Source: Cytophagales bacterium (lineage in GTDB: Bacteria; Bacteroidota; Bacteroidia; Cytophagales; Spirosomataceae). Taken from it: a DNA stretch of 17,672 nucleotides. The position numbers and the translations under genes were made by a program. Numbering within the stretch: position 1 is the stretch's first letter; each line of letters opens with the position of its first letter. The DNA lies in assembly GCA_028868395.1 (NCBI GenBank), contig JAGWUO010000005.1, positions 1 to 17,672 of the forward strand, given 5' to 3'. A model generated the notes under the pieces. That model worked only from the letters and a program-made list of their open reading frames with translations, was not told where the DNA came from and ran no database searches. Below, in pieces: positions 1-6,646 of this stretch.

Positions 1-155
1 CCTTCCGTTTTCAGCCGAAACAAATTCTTAATCGGCTACCTAGTTCCATTACCCTAGCCAAAAACGGTCGAGTTCGTTTTCAAAAGATCTATTTCGATAG
101 CAAATCCGTGCTAATAGAGGGCACTTTTGAAGGGAATTGGTCTTTGGCCAAATAA
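1..155 (+). CDS. C-terminal end of an unidentified protein (partial)
   Basis: Only one forward frame stays open from the window edge (first full codon at 3) to a TAA at 153-155, giving about 50 C-terminal residues. The other two forward frames meet stops within the first 60 bases. The fragment ends in a beta-rich stretch (RVRFQKIYFDSKSVLIEGTF, then GNWSLAK). I do not recognise the family. The gene lies directly upstream of rnpB on the same strand, and its last codons contain the -33 element of the rnpB promoter, so nothing separates the two genes. A real gene end is likely from the open frame and the join to the rnpB promoter, but the function is unknown. Confidence 0.5.
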   Translation, partial: FRFQPKQILNRLPSSITLAKNGRVRFQKIYFDSKSVLIEGTFEGNWSLAK

Positions 156-168
156 AATCCTACCTTTG
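137..168 (+). promoter_or_regulatory. Promoter of rnpB, partly inside the upstream CDS
   Basis: The site has a perfect Bacteroidota -7 element (TAccTTTG, 161-168) and a TTG at 137-139 as -33 element, 21 bases upstream. The predicted start, about six bases after the -7 box, falls at 174, which is the first base of the P1 helix of RNase P RNA. The -33 element overlaps the last codons of the upstream gene. Confidence 0.75.
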
Positions 169-173
169 CATCA

Positions 174-530
174 GAGAAAATAGACTATCCTATCGCTTTT
201 TAAAGAGGAAAGTCCGAACAACATAGAGCGGCGTGCTTCCTAACTGGAAGGGGGATCTTCGGATTCAACAGCAAGTGCCACAGAAAATTACCGCCTTCGG
301 GTAAGGGTGAAAAGGTGGGGTAAGAGCCCACCGCTGGTTTGGTGACAAAACAGGCTTAGGTAAACCTCACGCGTTGCAAGATCAAATAGGCTAGCTGCCG
401 CAAGGCAAAAGGGTGGCTCGTCCGATGCTAGTGGGTAGATTGCTACAGGTAAACAGTGATGTTTATCGAAGATAAATGATAGGACAGTGGGTAACCATTG
501 ACAGAATTCGGCTTATCGGTTTATTTTCTC
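174..530 (+). ncRNA. rnpB: RNase P RNA (M1 RNA), bacterial type A
   Basis: This is the catalytic RNA of ribonuclease P, which removes 5' leaders from pre-tRNAs. The conserved 5' core GAGGAAAGTCCGAAC lies at 205-219 and the conserved 3' core ACAGAATTCGGCTTAT at 501-516. The ends pair to form helix P1: GAGAAAATA at 174-182 with TATTTTCTC at 522-530. Between them are further recognisable elements, including GGTAAACCTCACGCG and GTTGCAAGATCAAATAGG around 358-390 and the AGATTGCTACAGGTAAACAGTG segment around 437-460 (quoted in parts). The length of about 357 nt fits type A. The 5' end agrees with the upstream promoter. I see no clear intrinsic terminator after P1, and the rpsP promoter begins about ten bases later. 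Because the conserved cores and closing helix are all present, identification is near certain; the exact 3' end is less so. Confidence 0.97.
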
Positions 531-540
531 TATTTCTTTG

Positions 541-571
541 TTTGAAATGAATGCAAAAAGGTTTAATTTTG
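541..571 (+). promoter_or_regulatory. Promoter of the rpsP operon
   Basis: TTTG at 541-544 is followed after 19 bases by a perfect TAnnTTTG box (TAATTTTG, 564-571). The predicted start is near 577, giving a leader of about 45 nt before rpsP. A 7-bp inverted repeat (TGCAAAA 552-558, TTTTGCA 567-573) brackets the -7 box; whether that matters is unknown. Confidence 0.7.
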
Positions 572-589
572 CAGACTATTTATAAACCC

Positions 590-606
590 GAGGGACGAGA
601 TCCCTC
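590..606 (+). promoter_or_regulatory. Hairpin in the rpsP 5' leader
   Basis: GAGGGA (590-595) and TCCCTC (601-606) form a perfect 6-bp stem with a 5-nt loop, 15 bases before the rpsP start codon. It has no T-tract after it, so it is not a terminator. It could stabilise the message or be a short autoregulatory leader for S16; the sequence alone does not say which. Confidence 0.5.
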
Positions 607-621
607 ACAAACCCATATCTA

Positions 622-1290
622 ATGGCTGTTAAAATCAGATTAGCGCGTCGCGGACGCAAAAAGTTAGCAATGTTCGATGTAGTAGTTGCGGATGCTCGTG
701 CACCTCGTGACGGACGTTTTGTAGAAAAAATCGGAACATACAATCCTAACACCAACCCAGCAACTGTCGTTTTAAACGAGAAACAAGCAATCCAATGGGT
801 ATTGAACGGTGCTCAACCTACTGACACTGTTCGTGCAATCCTTTCTTACAAAGGAATTATGTATGCAAAACACTTACAAGTAGGTGTGAATAAAGGTGCG
901 ATCACGCAAGAACAAGCTGATGCGAAGTTCGAAGCTTGGAAAGCAGAGAAAGAAGTGAAGATTCAAACGAAAGCGACTACTTTACAACAGTCTAAAGCGA
1001 AGTCTAAAGCGGCTCGTTTAGAAGCTGAAGCTAAAGTATCTAGCACTCGTGCAGATAATATCGCTGCGAAAAACAAAGTAGCTGAAGAAGCTCTAGTAGC
1101 TAGCGTAGTGGAAGCTATCAACGAAGCGGAAGAAGAAGCTACAGGTGTAGAAGTAGATGAAGTAGTAGTTGAGGCTCCTGCAGTAGTTGAAGAAGCGCCA
1201 GCAGTAGAAGCAGCAGTAGAAGAAGCTCCTGCAGCAGAGGGAACTCCGGCAGCTGAAGAAGCAGCAGAAGAGGCTCCAGCAGCTGAATAA
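622..1290 (+). CDS. rpsP: 30S ribosomal protein S16 with a long Ala/Glu-rich C-terminal tail
   Basis: S16 (bS16) is a component of the small ribosomal subunit involved in 30S assembly. Residues 1 to about 85 are the conserved domain, beginning [14 protein letters not shown] and including [13 protein letters not shown] and the [14 protein letters not shown] segment. From about 85 to 135 there is a Lys-rich extension. From about 135 to 222 the chain becomes acidic and of low complexity, with repeated EEAPA-like units. The canonical protein is about 80-90 residues; extended versions are known in Bacteroidota. The ATG at 622 is chosen because the family begins at this Met. The gene has its own promoter and leader hairpin and is followed 17 bases after its stop by a strong terminator, so it is probably made in excess over the rimM and trmD genes that follow. 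Confidence 0.97.
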   Translation: MAVKIRLARRGRKKLAMFDVVVADARAPRDGRFVEKIGTYNPNTNPATVVLNEKQAIQWVLNGAQPTDTVRAILSYKGIMYAKHLQVGVNKGAITQEQADAKFEAWKAEKEVKIQTKATTLQQSKAKSKAARLEAEAKVSSTRADNIAAKNKVAEEALVASVVEAINEAEEEATGVEVDEVVVEAPAVVEEAPAVEAAVEEAPAAEGTPAAEEAAEEAPAAE

Positions 1291-1307
1291 TTTTTGATTT
1301 CATGTAG

Positions 1308-1348
1308 AATCATACAAATTTGTTCTCAAGTTTGTATGATTTTTTTTT
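1308..1348 (+). terminator. Intrinsic terminator between rpsP and rimM, probable attenuator
   Basis: The stem pairs AATCATACAAA (1308-1318) with TTTGTATGATT (1331-1341) and continues inward through TTTG/CAAG (one G:U pair) to a TTCT tetraloop, about 15 bp in all. Eight T residues follow (1341-1348). Only six bases separate the T-tract from the rimM ATG. I see no promoter between this structure and rimM, so rimM and trmD probably depend on read-through. Confidence 0.9.
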
Positions 1349-1354
1349 GTACCT

Positions 1355-1891
1355 ATGGCAAAGACAGAATATTTTGAATTAGGAACCCTTTCTAAACCTC
1401 ATGGGTTAAAAGGTGCTTTTCATCTCTATTTAGATGTAGATGATCCTTATGAGTATGAAGACTTAGATGCGATCTTTTTACAGCAAGGGAATGAGATGGT
1501 TCCTTATTTTGTGGAGGATATTCAGATTCGGGATAATCTAAATTTGATCACCTTAGAAGGGGTTAGCTCTTTAGATGCGACAAAAGATTTAGTAGGATTA
1601 AAGGTTTTTTTACCCCTATCTGCTTTGCCTAAATTAAAGGACGATCAGTTTTATTACCATGAGGTAATTGGTTATCAGGTAGTCGATAAAAACTTAGGTG
1701 AATTGGGTACGGTGAAGGAAATTTATAGTACCGGTGCTCAAGATGTGGTGGTCATGATTTACCAAGGTCACGAAGTCCTAATTCCTCTTATTGATGCCAT
1801 TATTCCTAAAGTGGATAAGAAGAATCAAATTGTGCACAGTGTATTACCTGATGGTTTATTAGAAGTTTATACTCAAGAAGATGCGGATTGA
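1355..1891 (+). CDS. rimM: Ribosome maturation factor RimM
   Basis: RimM is a cytoplasmic 16S rRNA processing and 30S assembly factor that binds S19 and helps mature the 30S head. The N-terminal RimM barrel (about 1-85) contains the conserved [17 protein letters not shown] stretch. The C-terminal PRC-barrel (about 95-170) contains [13 protein letters not shown], then [17 protein letters not shown] and [13 protein letters not shown]. At 178 residues it has the usual family length. The start follows an intrinsic terminator with only six bases between, and the 3' end overlaps trmD by 11 bases, which suggests translational coupling of RimM and TrmD. The order rpsP-rimM-trmD is widely conserved in bacteria and supports the call. 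Confidence 0.96.
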   Translation: MAKTEYFELGTLSKPHGLKGAFHLYLDVDDPYEYEDLDAIFLQQGNEMVPYFVEDIQIRDNLNLITLEGVSSLDATKDLVGLKVFLPLSALPKLKDDQFYYHEVIGYQVVDKNLGELGTVKEIYSTGAQDVVVMIYQGHEVLIPLIDAIIPKVDKKNQIVHSVLPDGLLEVYTQEDAD

Positions 1892-2555
1892 TATCATTTC
1901 GGTAGTTCCAGCTTTAATGAATAGCTTTTTTGAGCATTCTATCTGTGCGCGCGCAGCTAAGGCTGGGCTTGTCGAGGTGGTATTTCACGATTTACACGAC
2001 TTTTCTGAGAAGAAGCACAAACAAGTGGATGATTATCCCTTTGGCGGAGGAGCAGGTATGGTGTTAGCTGTAGAACCTTTGTCAAAATGTATTGAATTTT
2101 TAAAGTCAGAACGTGCATATGATGAAATCATTTATTTTAGTCCTGATGGGATTGTCTTAAAGCAAGGCCTTGTGAATCAATTAAGCCTAGGGAAAAATCT
2201 TTTATTTATCTGTGGTCACTACAAAGGAATTGATGAACGCATACGAGAGAAATATGTGACGAAAGAGATCTCGATAGGTGATTATGTTTTGTCTGGCGGA
2301 GAATTAGCAGCTGCTGTTACGGCTGATGCGATCATCCGTTTGATTCCTGGGGCGATAGGGGACGAGAGTTCGGCTCTAACAGATTCATTTCAAGATGGTT
2401 TATTAGCGCCACCGGTTTATACGAGACCAGCTAGTTTTGATGGAATGGATGTGCCTGCGGTTTTATTATCAGGTCATGAGAAGAAGATTGAAGAGTGGAG
2501 ACATGAGCAAGCCGTATTGCGTACACAGTCAAGAAGACCTGATTTATTAGATTAA
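1881..2555 (+). CDS. trmD: tRNA (guanine-N1-)-methyltransferase TrmD
   Basis: TrmD uses S-adenosylmethionine to make m1G37 in tRNAs, which prevents +1 frameshifting. It is a SPOUT enzyme with a C-terminal knotted SAM site, normally a homodimer. Visible family motifs are [11 protein letters not shown] (50-60), [12 protein letters not shown] (85-96), [10 protein letters not shown] (111-120) and [11 protein letters not shown] (131-141). The DSF with the predicted catalytic Asp (D168) is followed by [12 protein letters not shown] (172-183) and the C-terminal [10 protein letters not shown] and RRPDLLD. At 224 residues it is slightly shorter than the E. coli enzyme but complete. It overlaps rimM by 11 bases. 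The rplS gene that often follows trmD in other bacteria is absent here; an EamA transporter starts one base after the trmD stop. Confidence 0.97.
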   Translation: MRIDIISVVPALMNSFFEHSICARAAKAGLVEVVFHDLHDFSEKKHKQVDDYPFGGGAGMVLAVEPLSKCIEFLKSERAYDEIIYFSPDGIVLKQGLVNQLSLGKNLLFICGHYKGIDERIREKYVTKEISIGDYVLSGGELAAAVTADAIIRLIPGAIGDESSALTDSFQDGLLAPPVYTRPASFDGMDVPAVLLSGHEKKIEEWRHEQAVLRTQSRRPDLLD

Positions 2556-2556
2556 G

Positions 2557-3471
2557 ATGAATAAAAAGGAATCCATATCGCTGGTTACGTTGTTAGCGCT
2601 GGGAGGCCTTTATTTGATTTGGGGTAGCACTTTTCTGAGTGTGCGTATTCTGTTAGCCTATTTACCTCCTTTAGTGATTTCTTTTTCTCGGAATTTAGTC
2701 GCAGGTACCTTATTCTTGGTTTGGTCTGTTGCGGGTGGGCATTGGAAGAAATTACCATTAGCTCATTGGAGAGTACATTTATTAGCAGGTTTCTTGCTCA
2801 TTACATTAGGTAATGGCTTTATGGCATTAGCGGGGCAATCAATTCCCTCTGGCTTATCGTCTGTTTTTATGGCAGTTGGGCCTCTTTTATTGATCCTTTT
2901 CTTTTGGATTTCAGGTCGTAAACCCACAAATCGTAAGCTATTAGGAACCTTAATTGGTTTTGTGGGAATCATCTTGTTAGCCTCGCAAAAGAATTTAGCG
3001 ATTCCAGGAAAGGAAATTGACTTTTACCGAGGAATGGGTTTTTTATTCATTGCAGTTGTTGCGTGGAATTTAGGCGTCTTTTACATTCAGTTTATGAAGG
3101 CGAATACCTATCATTTTACGCAAGTTTGTGGAATTCAAATGACCACGGGTGGGCTTATATTGCTTTCAATTGCTCTATTTAGAGGAGATGCGCAATCTGT
3201 TGTTATCTCTGCTATTCCAGCAAAAGCTGTATACGTCTTTATTTATTTGGCATTGATTGGTTCCATGTTGGGTTTTGGATTATTTGGTTATTTATCCAAA
3301 GCACTAGATGCTACATTAGTGTCCACTTACACGTATGTGAATCCGATTATTGCGTTGTTTTTGGGTAATATTATTCTAGGTGAGTCTTTAAGTAGTATAT
3401 TGTTGTTCGCAAGTAGCCTGATATTGTCAGCAGTCTTGTTAATTACTACGGAAAAGACCTCTACCCTATGA
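2557..3471 (+). CDS. EamA-family (DMT superfamily) inner-membrane transporter, YedA-like
   Basis: This is a predicted inner-membrane exporter of small metabolites or drugs. The 304-residue chain is almost entirely hydrophobic and fits ten membrane helices in two EamA repeats (about 10-145 and 155-297). The N-terminal YLIWGSTFLSVRI motif is typical of the YedA/RhaT-like group. The second repeat ends with TYVNPIIALFLGNIILGE, also typical. The substrate cannot be read from the sequence. It starts one base after the trmD stop and overlaps the next gene by ATGA, so it is probably translated from the same message as rimM and trmD. There is no obvious functional link with tRNA methylation. Confidence 0.9.
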   Translation: MNKKESISLVTLLALGGLYLIWGSTFLSVRILLAYLPPLVISFSRNLVAGTLFLVWSVAGGHWKKLPLAHWRVHLLAGFLLITLGNGFMALAGQSIPSGLSSVFMAVGPLLLILFFWISGRKPTNRKLLGTLIGFVGIILLASQKNLAIPGKEIDFYRGMGFLFIAVVAWNLGVFYIQFMKANTYHFTQVCGIQMTTGGLILLSIALFRGDAQSVVISAIPAKAVYVFIYLALIGSMLGFGLFGYLSKALDATLVSTYTYVNPIIALFLGNIILGESLSSILLFASSLILSAVLLITTEKTSTL

Positions 3472-4370
3472 AAAAAATCATCCTGTTTCTGCTGATTGCC
3501 TCACCTATTATGGCACAAGATTTTCTACCTCTTTATCCAACCGGAATTCCTAACTCAAAGCCTTTTGTTAATAAGCAAAAAGCGACGAAAGGAGCAGATG
3601 GCATCGAGCGCATTTCAGATGTGACTGTACCTACTTACCGGTTCTTTCCTGCCCCTGGTTCAGTTAAACTAACTAGTTGCGTCGTAATTTGTCCGGGTGG
3701 TGGATACCGTATACTTGCCTCATCGCATGAAGGATATGATATTGCCGCTAAATTCAACGAAATTGGAGTTTCGGCTTTGGTTTTATACTATCGTTTGCCC
3801 ACGGATTCTGCTCAGGTGGAGAAAAAGTATGCACCATTGCAAGATGCGCAGTCAGCTATTGCCTTAGTTCGTAAGAATGCGGTTAAATGGAATGTTGATC
3901 CGGCCAAAGTAGGTATCATGGGTTTCTCTGCAGGAGGACACTTAGCGGCAACAGCTTCTACTCATTTCAATAAAGACTATACGGGTTTACATCAGGGTGC
4001 AAATCTTAGACCAGATTTCTCTATTCTTATATACCCTGTTATTTCCATGAGATCTTTCGGCCATGGAGGTTCTACTCAAAACCTTTTAGGGAAAAATCCT
4101 TCAGAAGAAGATTTGGTCTTATTTTCTAATGAAGAACAGGTCACTCCGCAAACACCCAAAGCATTTATGGTGCATGCTTCTGACGATAATGCTGTTCCTT
4201 TGAAAAACTCTTTGCTATACGCTGAGAAACTAACTGCGAACAAAGTACCTGTCGATTTACATGTTTATGCGAAAGGTGGTCACGGTTTTGGACTAAACAA
4301 TAAAACCACAAGTGGAGACTTGTGGTTCGATCGTTTAATTTCATGGTTAAAGTCAAATCAATTGCTTTGA
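3468..4370 (+). CDS. Secreted alpha/beta hydrolase (esterase/acetylxylan-esterase-like)
   Basis: This is a predicted exported serine esterase of the alpha/beta-hydrolase fold. A short signal peptide (about 1-16, MKKIILFLLIASPIMA before Gln) directs export. The oxyanion-hole motif PGGGY is at 76-80, the nucleophile elbow GFSAGG has Ser154, HASDDNAVP places the acid at Asp240, and GGHGFG supplies His272. The DAQSAIALVRKNA helix before the nucleophile is typical of esterases that deacetylate plant polysaccharides or related acyl esters. At 300 residues it is complete. It overlaps the EamA gene by four bases (ATGA), and its 3' end overlaps the convergent permease gene by 13 bp. The substrate is unknown. 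A role in carbohydrate ester removal is inference from the family. Confidence 0.88.
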   Translation: MKKIILFLLIASPIMAQDFLPLYPTGIPNSKPFVNKQKATKGADGIERISDVTVPTYRFFPAPGSVKLTSCVVICPGGGYRILASSHEGYDIAAKFNEIGVSALVLYYRLPTDSAQVEKKYAPLQDAQSAIALVRKNAVKWNVDPAKVGIMGFSAGGHLAATASTHFNKDYTGLHQGANLRPDFSILIYPVISMRSFGHGGSTQNLLGKNPSEEDLVLFSNEEQVTPQTPKAFMVHASDDNAVPLKNSLLYAEKLTANKVPVDLHVYAKGGHGFGLNNKTTSGDLWFDRLISWLKSNQLL

Positions 4371-5755
4371 GTTTTCTTCATGACGAAGTAGAAAGGAATG
4401 CCTAAAAGTACGATTCCTAATCCTATGGAAGAGGAGAGTGTCTTCACCCATAAAAGATTTCCAGCTATTCCTACGAGTAGTAATAAGTAAGCACTGAAGA
4501 GGACCTTTTGCAAAACAGGTAATTCATTTTGCATGATTCTAGTTTTGAAAACTGACGCTACTGTTAGGAAGTAGAATATCAAGATGGCGAACACGGTAAA
4601 GTCTAAAAGCGCTCCATAAGATCCTGAGAAGCATAACAAGATGGCCCAAAGCCCTTGAATGCCTAAAGAATAGACAGGTACATCTTTATCGTTTGTTTCT
4701 GCCGCTTTCTTAAAGAATAAACGGTCATTAGCCATGGCTTGGAATAAACGTCCGCCTGCTAAGATAATTCCATTGTTACATCCAAAGGTAGAAATCATGA
4801 TAAACACCGCCATCACTAAAGCTCCAATTCCGCCTAAAACGGTTTCTAAGGCAGCAGCTCCCAGACGATCCTGAGTGGCAAACATAATTCCGCGAGCATA
4901 ACTATTGATTCCATCTGCTTCACCATGTAGAGGTAAAATACTTAGGTAGGCCATGTTAGTTAATAAATACAAAAGGCATACGAGCGCAGACCCATATACT
5001 AAACCTTTCGCAATGGTTTTTTTAGGATCCTCAAAATCAGCACTAGCAAAAGTGACATTATTCCAAGCAGAGGAAGAAAATAAGGGTCCAATCATTGCAA
5101 CACCGAAAAGGGAAGCTAATTCCAATCCTCCTATGGAGTGACTTGTTTTCGTAGCAGTATCAACCGTAAAAGGCTCAGCAAAGAATCCCTCAAAGTGAAT
5201 CCAACCATTTTGTACGCCTACAAATAGACCAATAATGATTAGGATGACGATGGCTCCGATTTTGGTAATCGTAAAAATGTTTTGAACCAAAGAAGCAAAT
5301 TGTACCCCTCTACTATTAATATAGGTTAGGAGCGCGATAAGTGTAGCAGCTAAAATTTGTTGAGTAGTAATATAATCACCTATTAATGGTGTATCATTGA
5401 GAATACCAGGGAAAATGAAGCCAGCATAACGTGCAAAGGCAACAGCCACTGCCGCAATAGTGCCCGTTTGAATCACTAAGAAGGTGGTCCAACCAAAAAG
5501 AAACCCAATTAATGAATTATAGGATTCTTTTAAATAGATGTATTGCCCACCCGTTTTAGGAAAGACAGAGCTTAGCTTTCCATAAGCAAATGCACCAGTT
5601 ATTGTTAAAAAGGCAGTCAACAACCAAGTTCCAATCCAATAAATAGGGGAGCCTACCGATCTAGCCACTTCTGAACTTACAAGGAAGATACCTGAACCTA
5701 TCATCGATCCCATTACTAACATCGAGGCATCTAAGGTGTTTAATTTTTTATTCAT
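4358..5755 (-). CDS. APC-superfamily amino acid permease
   Basis: This is a predicted inner-membrane amino acid transporter or exchanger. The 465-residue protein fits about twelve membrane helices. Near the N-terminus it shows GSMIGSGIF (16-24), the unwound first-helix motif that contacts the amino acid backbone in LeuT-fold APC proteins. FGKL-like loop residues after the second helix (AYGKLSSVFPKTGGQYIYL) and the ASADFEDPKKTIAKGL segment are also typical of the LAT/SteT-like branch. The exact substrate cannot be told. It is divergent from the sigma-factor gene across a 240-bp region with palindromic sites, and convergent with the esterase gene (13-bp overlap of 3' ends). Confidence 0.93.
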   Translation of the reverse strand: MNKKLNTLDASMLVMGSMIGSGIFLVSSEVARSVGSPIYWIGTWLLTAFLTITGAFAYGKLSSVFPKTGGQYIYLKESYNSLIGFLFGWTTFLVIQTGTIAAVAVAFARYAGFIFPGILNDTPLIGDYITTQQILAATLIALLTYINSRGVQFASLVQNIFTITKIGAIVILIIIGLFVGVQNGWIHFEGFFAEPFTVDTATKTSHSIGGLELASLFGVAMIGPLFSSSAWNNVTFASADFEDPKKTIAKGLVYGSALVCLLYLLTNMAYLSILPLHGEADGINSYARGIMFATQDRLGAAALETVLGGIGALVMAVFIMISTFGCNNGIILAGGRLFQAMANDRLFFKKAAETNDKDVPVYSLGIQGLWAILLCFSGSYGALLDFTVFAILIFYFLTVASVFKTRIMQNELPVLQKVLFSAYLLLLVGIAGNLLWVKTLSSSIGLGIVLLGIPFYFVMKKTQSN

Positions 5756-5778
5756 AGAGGTGTTTATTGATTAAATAC

Positions 5779-5802
5779 AATTCCTGATTTGTATCAGGAA
5801 TT
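5779..5802. promoter_or_regulatory. 24-bp inverted repeat upstream of the permease gene
   Basis: AATTCCTGAT (5779-5788) and ATCAGGAATT (5793-5802) are perfect 10-bp arms separated by four bases, 24 bp upstream of the permease start codon. On the minus strand the arms lie between a possible -33 TTTG (complement of 5803-5806) and a weak -7-like TATTTAAT (complement of 5770-5777). It could be an operator for the permease promoter, or a leader hairpin if transcription starts farther upstream. There is no T-tract on either side typical of a terminator. Confidence 0.6.
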
Positions 5803-5858
5803 CAAAGAAACGATTAAAATTTCTGATTTATAGGAAGTCATTTGAACTTTTTTTGATT

Positions 5859-5887
5859 GTAAACGTTTCCGTAAACGTTTACGGAAA
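5859..5887. promoter_or_regulatory. Tandem LacI-family-type operator
   Basis: Bases 5866-5887 form a 22-bp perfect palindrome centred on GTAAACGTTTAC, with half-site TTTCCGTAAAC. The core resembles the classical LacI/GalR-family operator with a central CG pair. A second copy of GTAAACGTTT at 5859-5868 overlaps the first at a 12-bp offset (next copy 5871-5880). The site lies between the divergent permease and sigma-factor genes and ends 16 bases before the proposed -33 element of the latter. No LacI-family gene is in the window, so the regulator would be encoded elsewhere. Confidence 0.7.
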
Positions 5888-5903
5888 AAAATTAAATATT
5901 TTC

Positions 5904-5936
5904 TTTGATTTTTTATACAATTATCTTCTATATTCC
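5904..5936 (+). promoter_or_regulatory. Candidate promoter of the sigma-factor gene
   Basis: TTTG (5904-5907) is followed after 21 bases by TATATTCC (5929-5936), which matches four of six fixed positions of TAnnTTTG. The predicted start near 5943 gives a leader of about 50 nt before the ATG at 5996. The incomplete -7 box would fit a regulated promoter. The LacI-type palindrome lies just upstream. Confidence 0.4.
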
Positions 5937-5995
5937 CTCTGTGGTATATGTCAAATTATAATACATATCACTATTGTACAATTTTAGATCGATTT

Positions 5996-6565
5996 ATGAA
6001 GAAGTCAATTAATGAAGTTGAGATTTGGGATCAGTTCAGAGCAGGGGATCAGCAGGCGTTTTCCGTTTTGTATTCTCATTTTGTTCAGCCGCTTTACACT
6101 TATTGTATGGGTATAACAAGTGATAAGGACTTAATTAAAGATTGTCTTCATGATCTTTTCGTAGAAATTTGGAAGAATCATGCAAGTCTAGGACCTACCA
6201 CGAGTGTAAAGTTTTATTTGATGGCCTCCATTAAACGTAAAATTGTACGTCAATTAGAGACTCAGTTGAAGAATTTAAATCACCATGATGCCTATCAATA
6301 CCAGTTCATGGAAGACATGCCATCACCAGAGAGACAACTAATTATGGTGGAAGAAGAAAAGATGTCACACTTTTCTATGTATCAAAGCCTTAATAAGTTA
6401 AGTAAGCGTCAAAAGGAAGCCATAACCTTGAAGTATTTTGAAAATATGGATACAGATCAAATTTCAGAAAAAATGAAAATTAATCCTCAATCAGTTTACA
6501 ATTTGTTATTTGGAGCTCTTCGTGTGATGAAAGAACAGATGACAATGAAAGCTTATGCTTGTTAG
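5996..6565 (+). CDS. FecI-like RNA polymerase sigma-70 (ECF) factor
   Basis: This is a predicted alternative sigma factor of the group often linked to SusC/SusD loci in Bacteroidota. From the ATG at 5996 the protein has 189 residues. Region 2 (about 21-90) includes FSVLYSHFVQPLYTYC, DLIKDCLHDLFVEIWKN and VKFYLMASIKRKIV. Region 4 (about 125-180) has LSKRQKEAITLKYFENMDTDQISEKM and a helix-turn-helix ending VYNLLFGALRVMKE (given in parts). The frame is open to an ATG at 5948, but those 16 extra residues do not resemble the family, and family members usually begin about ten residues before the WDQF-like motif, so 5996 is preferred. No FecR anti-sigma gene follows; instead a 44-codon ORF and then susC do. 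It probably drives the downstream susCD promoter, which is inference from position. Confidence 0.9.
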   Translation: MKKSINEVEIWDQFRAGDQQAFSVLYSHFVQPLYTYCMGITSDKDLIKDCLHDLFVEIWKNHASLGPTTSVKFYLMASIKRKIVRQLETQLKNLNHHDAYQYQFMEDMPSPERQLIMVEEEKMSHFSMYQSLNKLSKRQKEAITLKYFENMDTDQISEKMKINPQSVYNLLFGALRVMKEQMTMKAYAC

Positions 6566-6591
6566 TATTGAATAATTATAAGATATATTTG
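6559..6591 (+). promoter_or_regulatory. Candidate promoter upstream of the small ORF and susC
   Basis: A perfect TAnnTTTG box (TATATTTG, 6584-6591) has a TTG at 6559-6561, 22 bases upstream, overlapping the end of the sigma-factor gene. A second perfect box (TAGTTTTG, 6603-6610) follows but lacks a well-placed -33 element. An 8-bp inverted repeat (TATAAGAT 6577-6584, ATCTTATA 6597-6604) overlaps both boxes and could be a weak terminator or a protein-binding site. Confidence 0.45.
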
Positions 6592-6646
6592 AGTAAATCT
6601 TATAGTTTTGTTGCTTTTCGAACTAAGTAATCCTAATAAGATTGAC

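Noticed and set aside
552..573. 7-bp inverted repeat TGCAAAA/TTTTGCA as a possible rnpB terminator
   Set aside because: It has no T-tract after it and overlaps the -7 box of rpsP. It is AT-rich and short enough to be chance.
1288..1296. TAATTTTTG after rpsP as a possible promoter for rimM
   Set aside because: It has one extra base compared with TAnnTTTG and lies before the terminator, so it would not escape attenuation.
963..1313. A 116-codon minus-strand frame rich in Ser, Ala and Thr opposite rpsP
   Set aside because: It is the mirror of the repetitive Ala/Glu-rich tail codons of S16, has no domain and runs into the rpsP terminator.
5948..5995. Upstream ATG that would add 16 residues to the sigma factor
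   Set aside because: The added residues do not resemble the family, and the predicted transcription start is only about five bases before this ATG. The ATG at 5996 gives the usual N-terminus.
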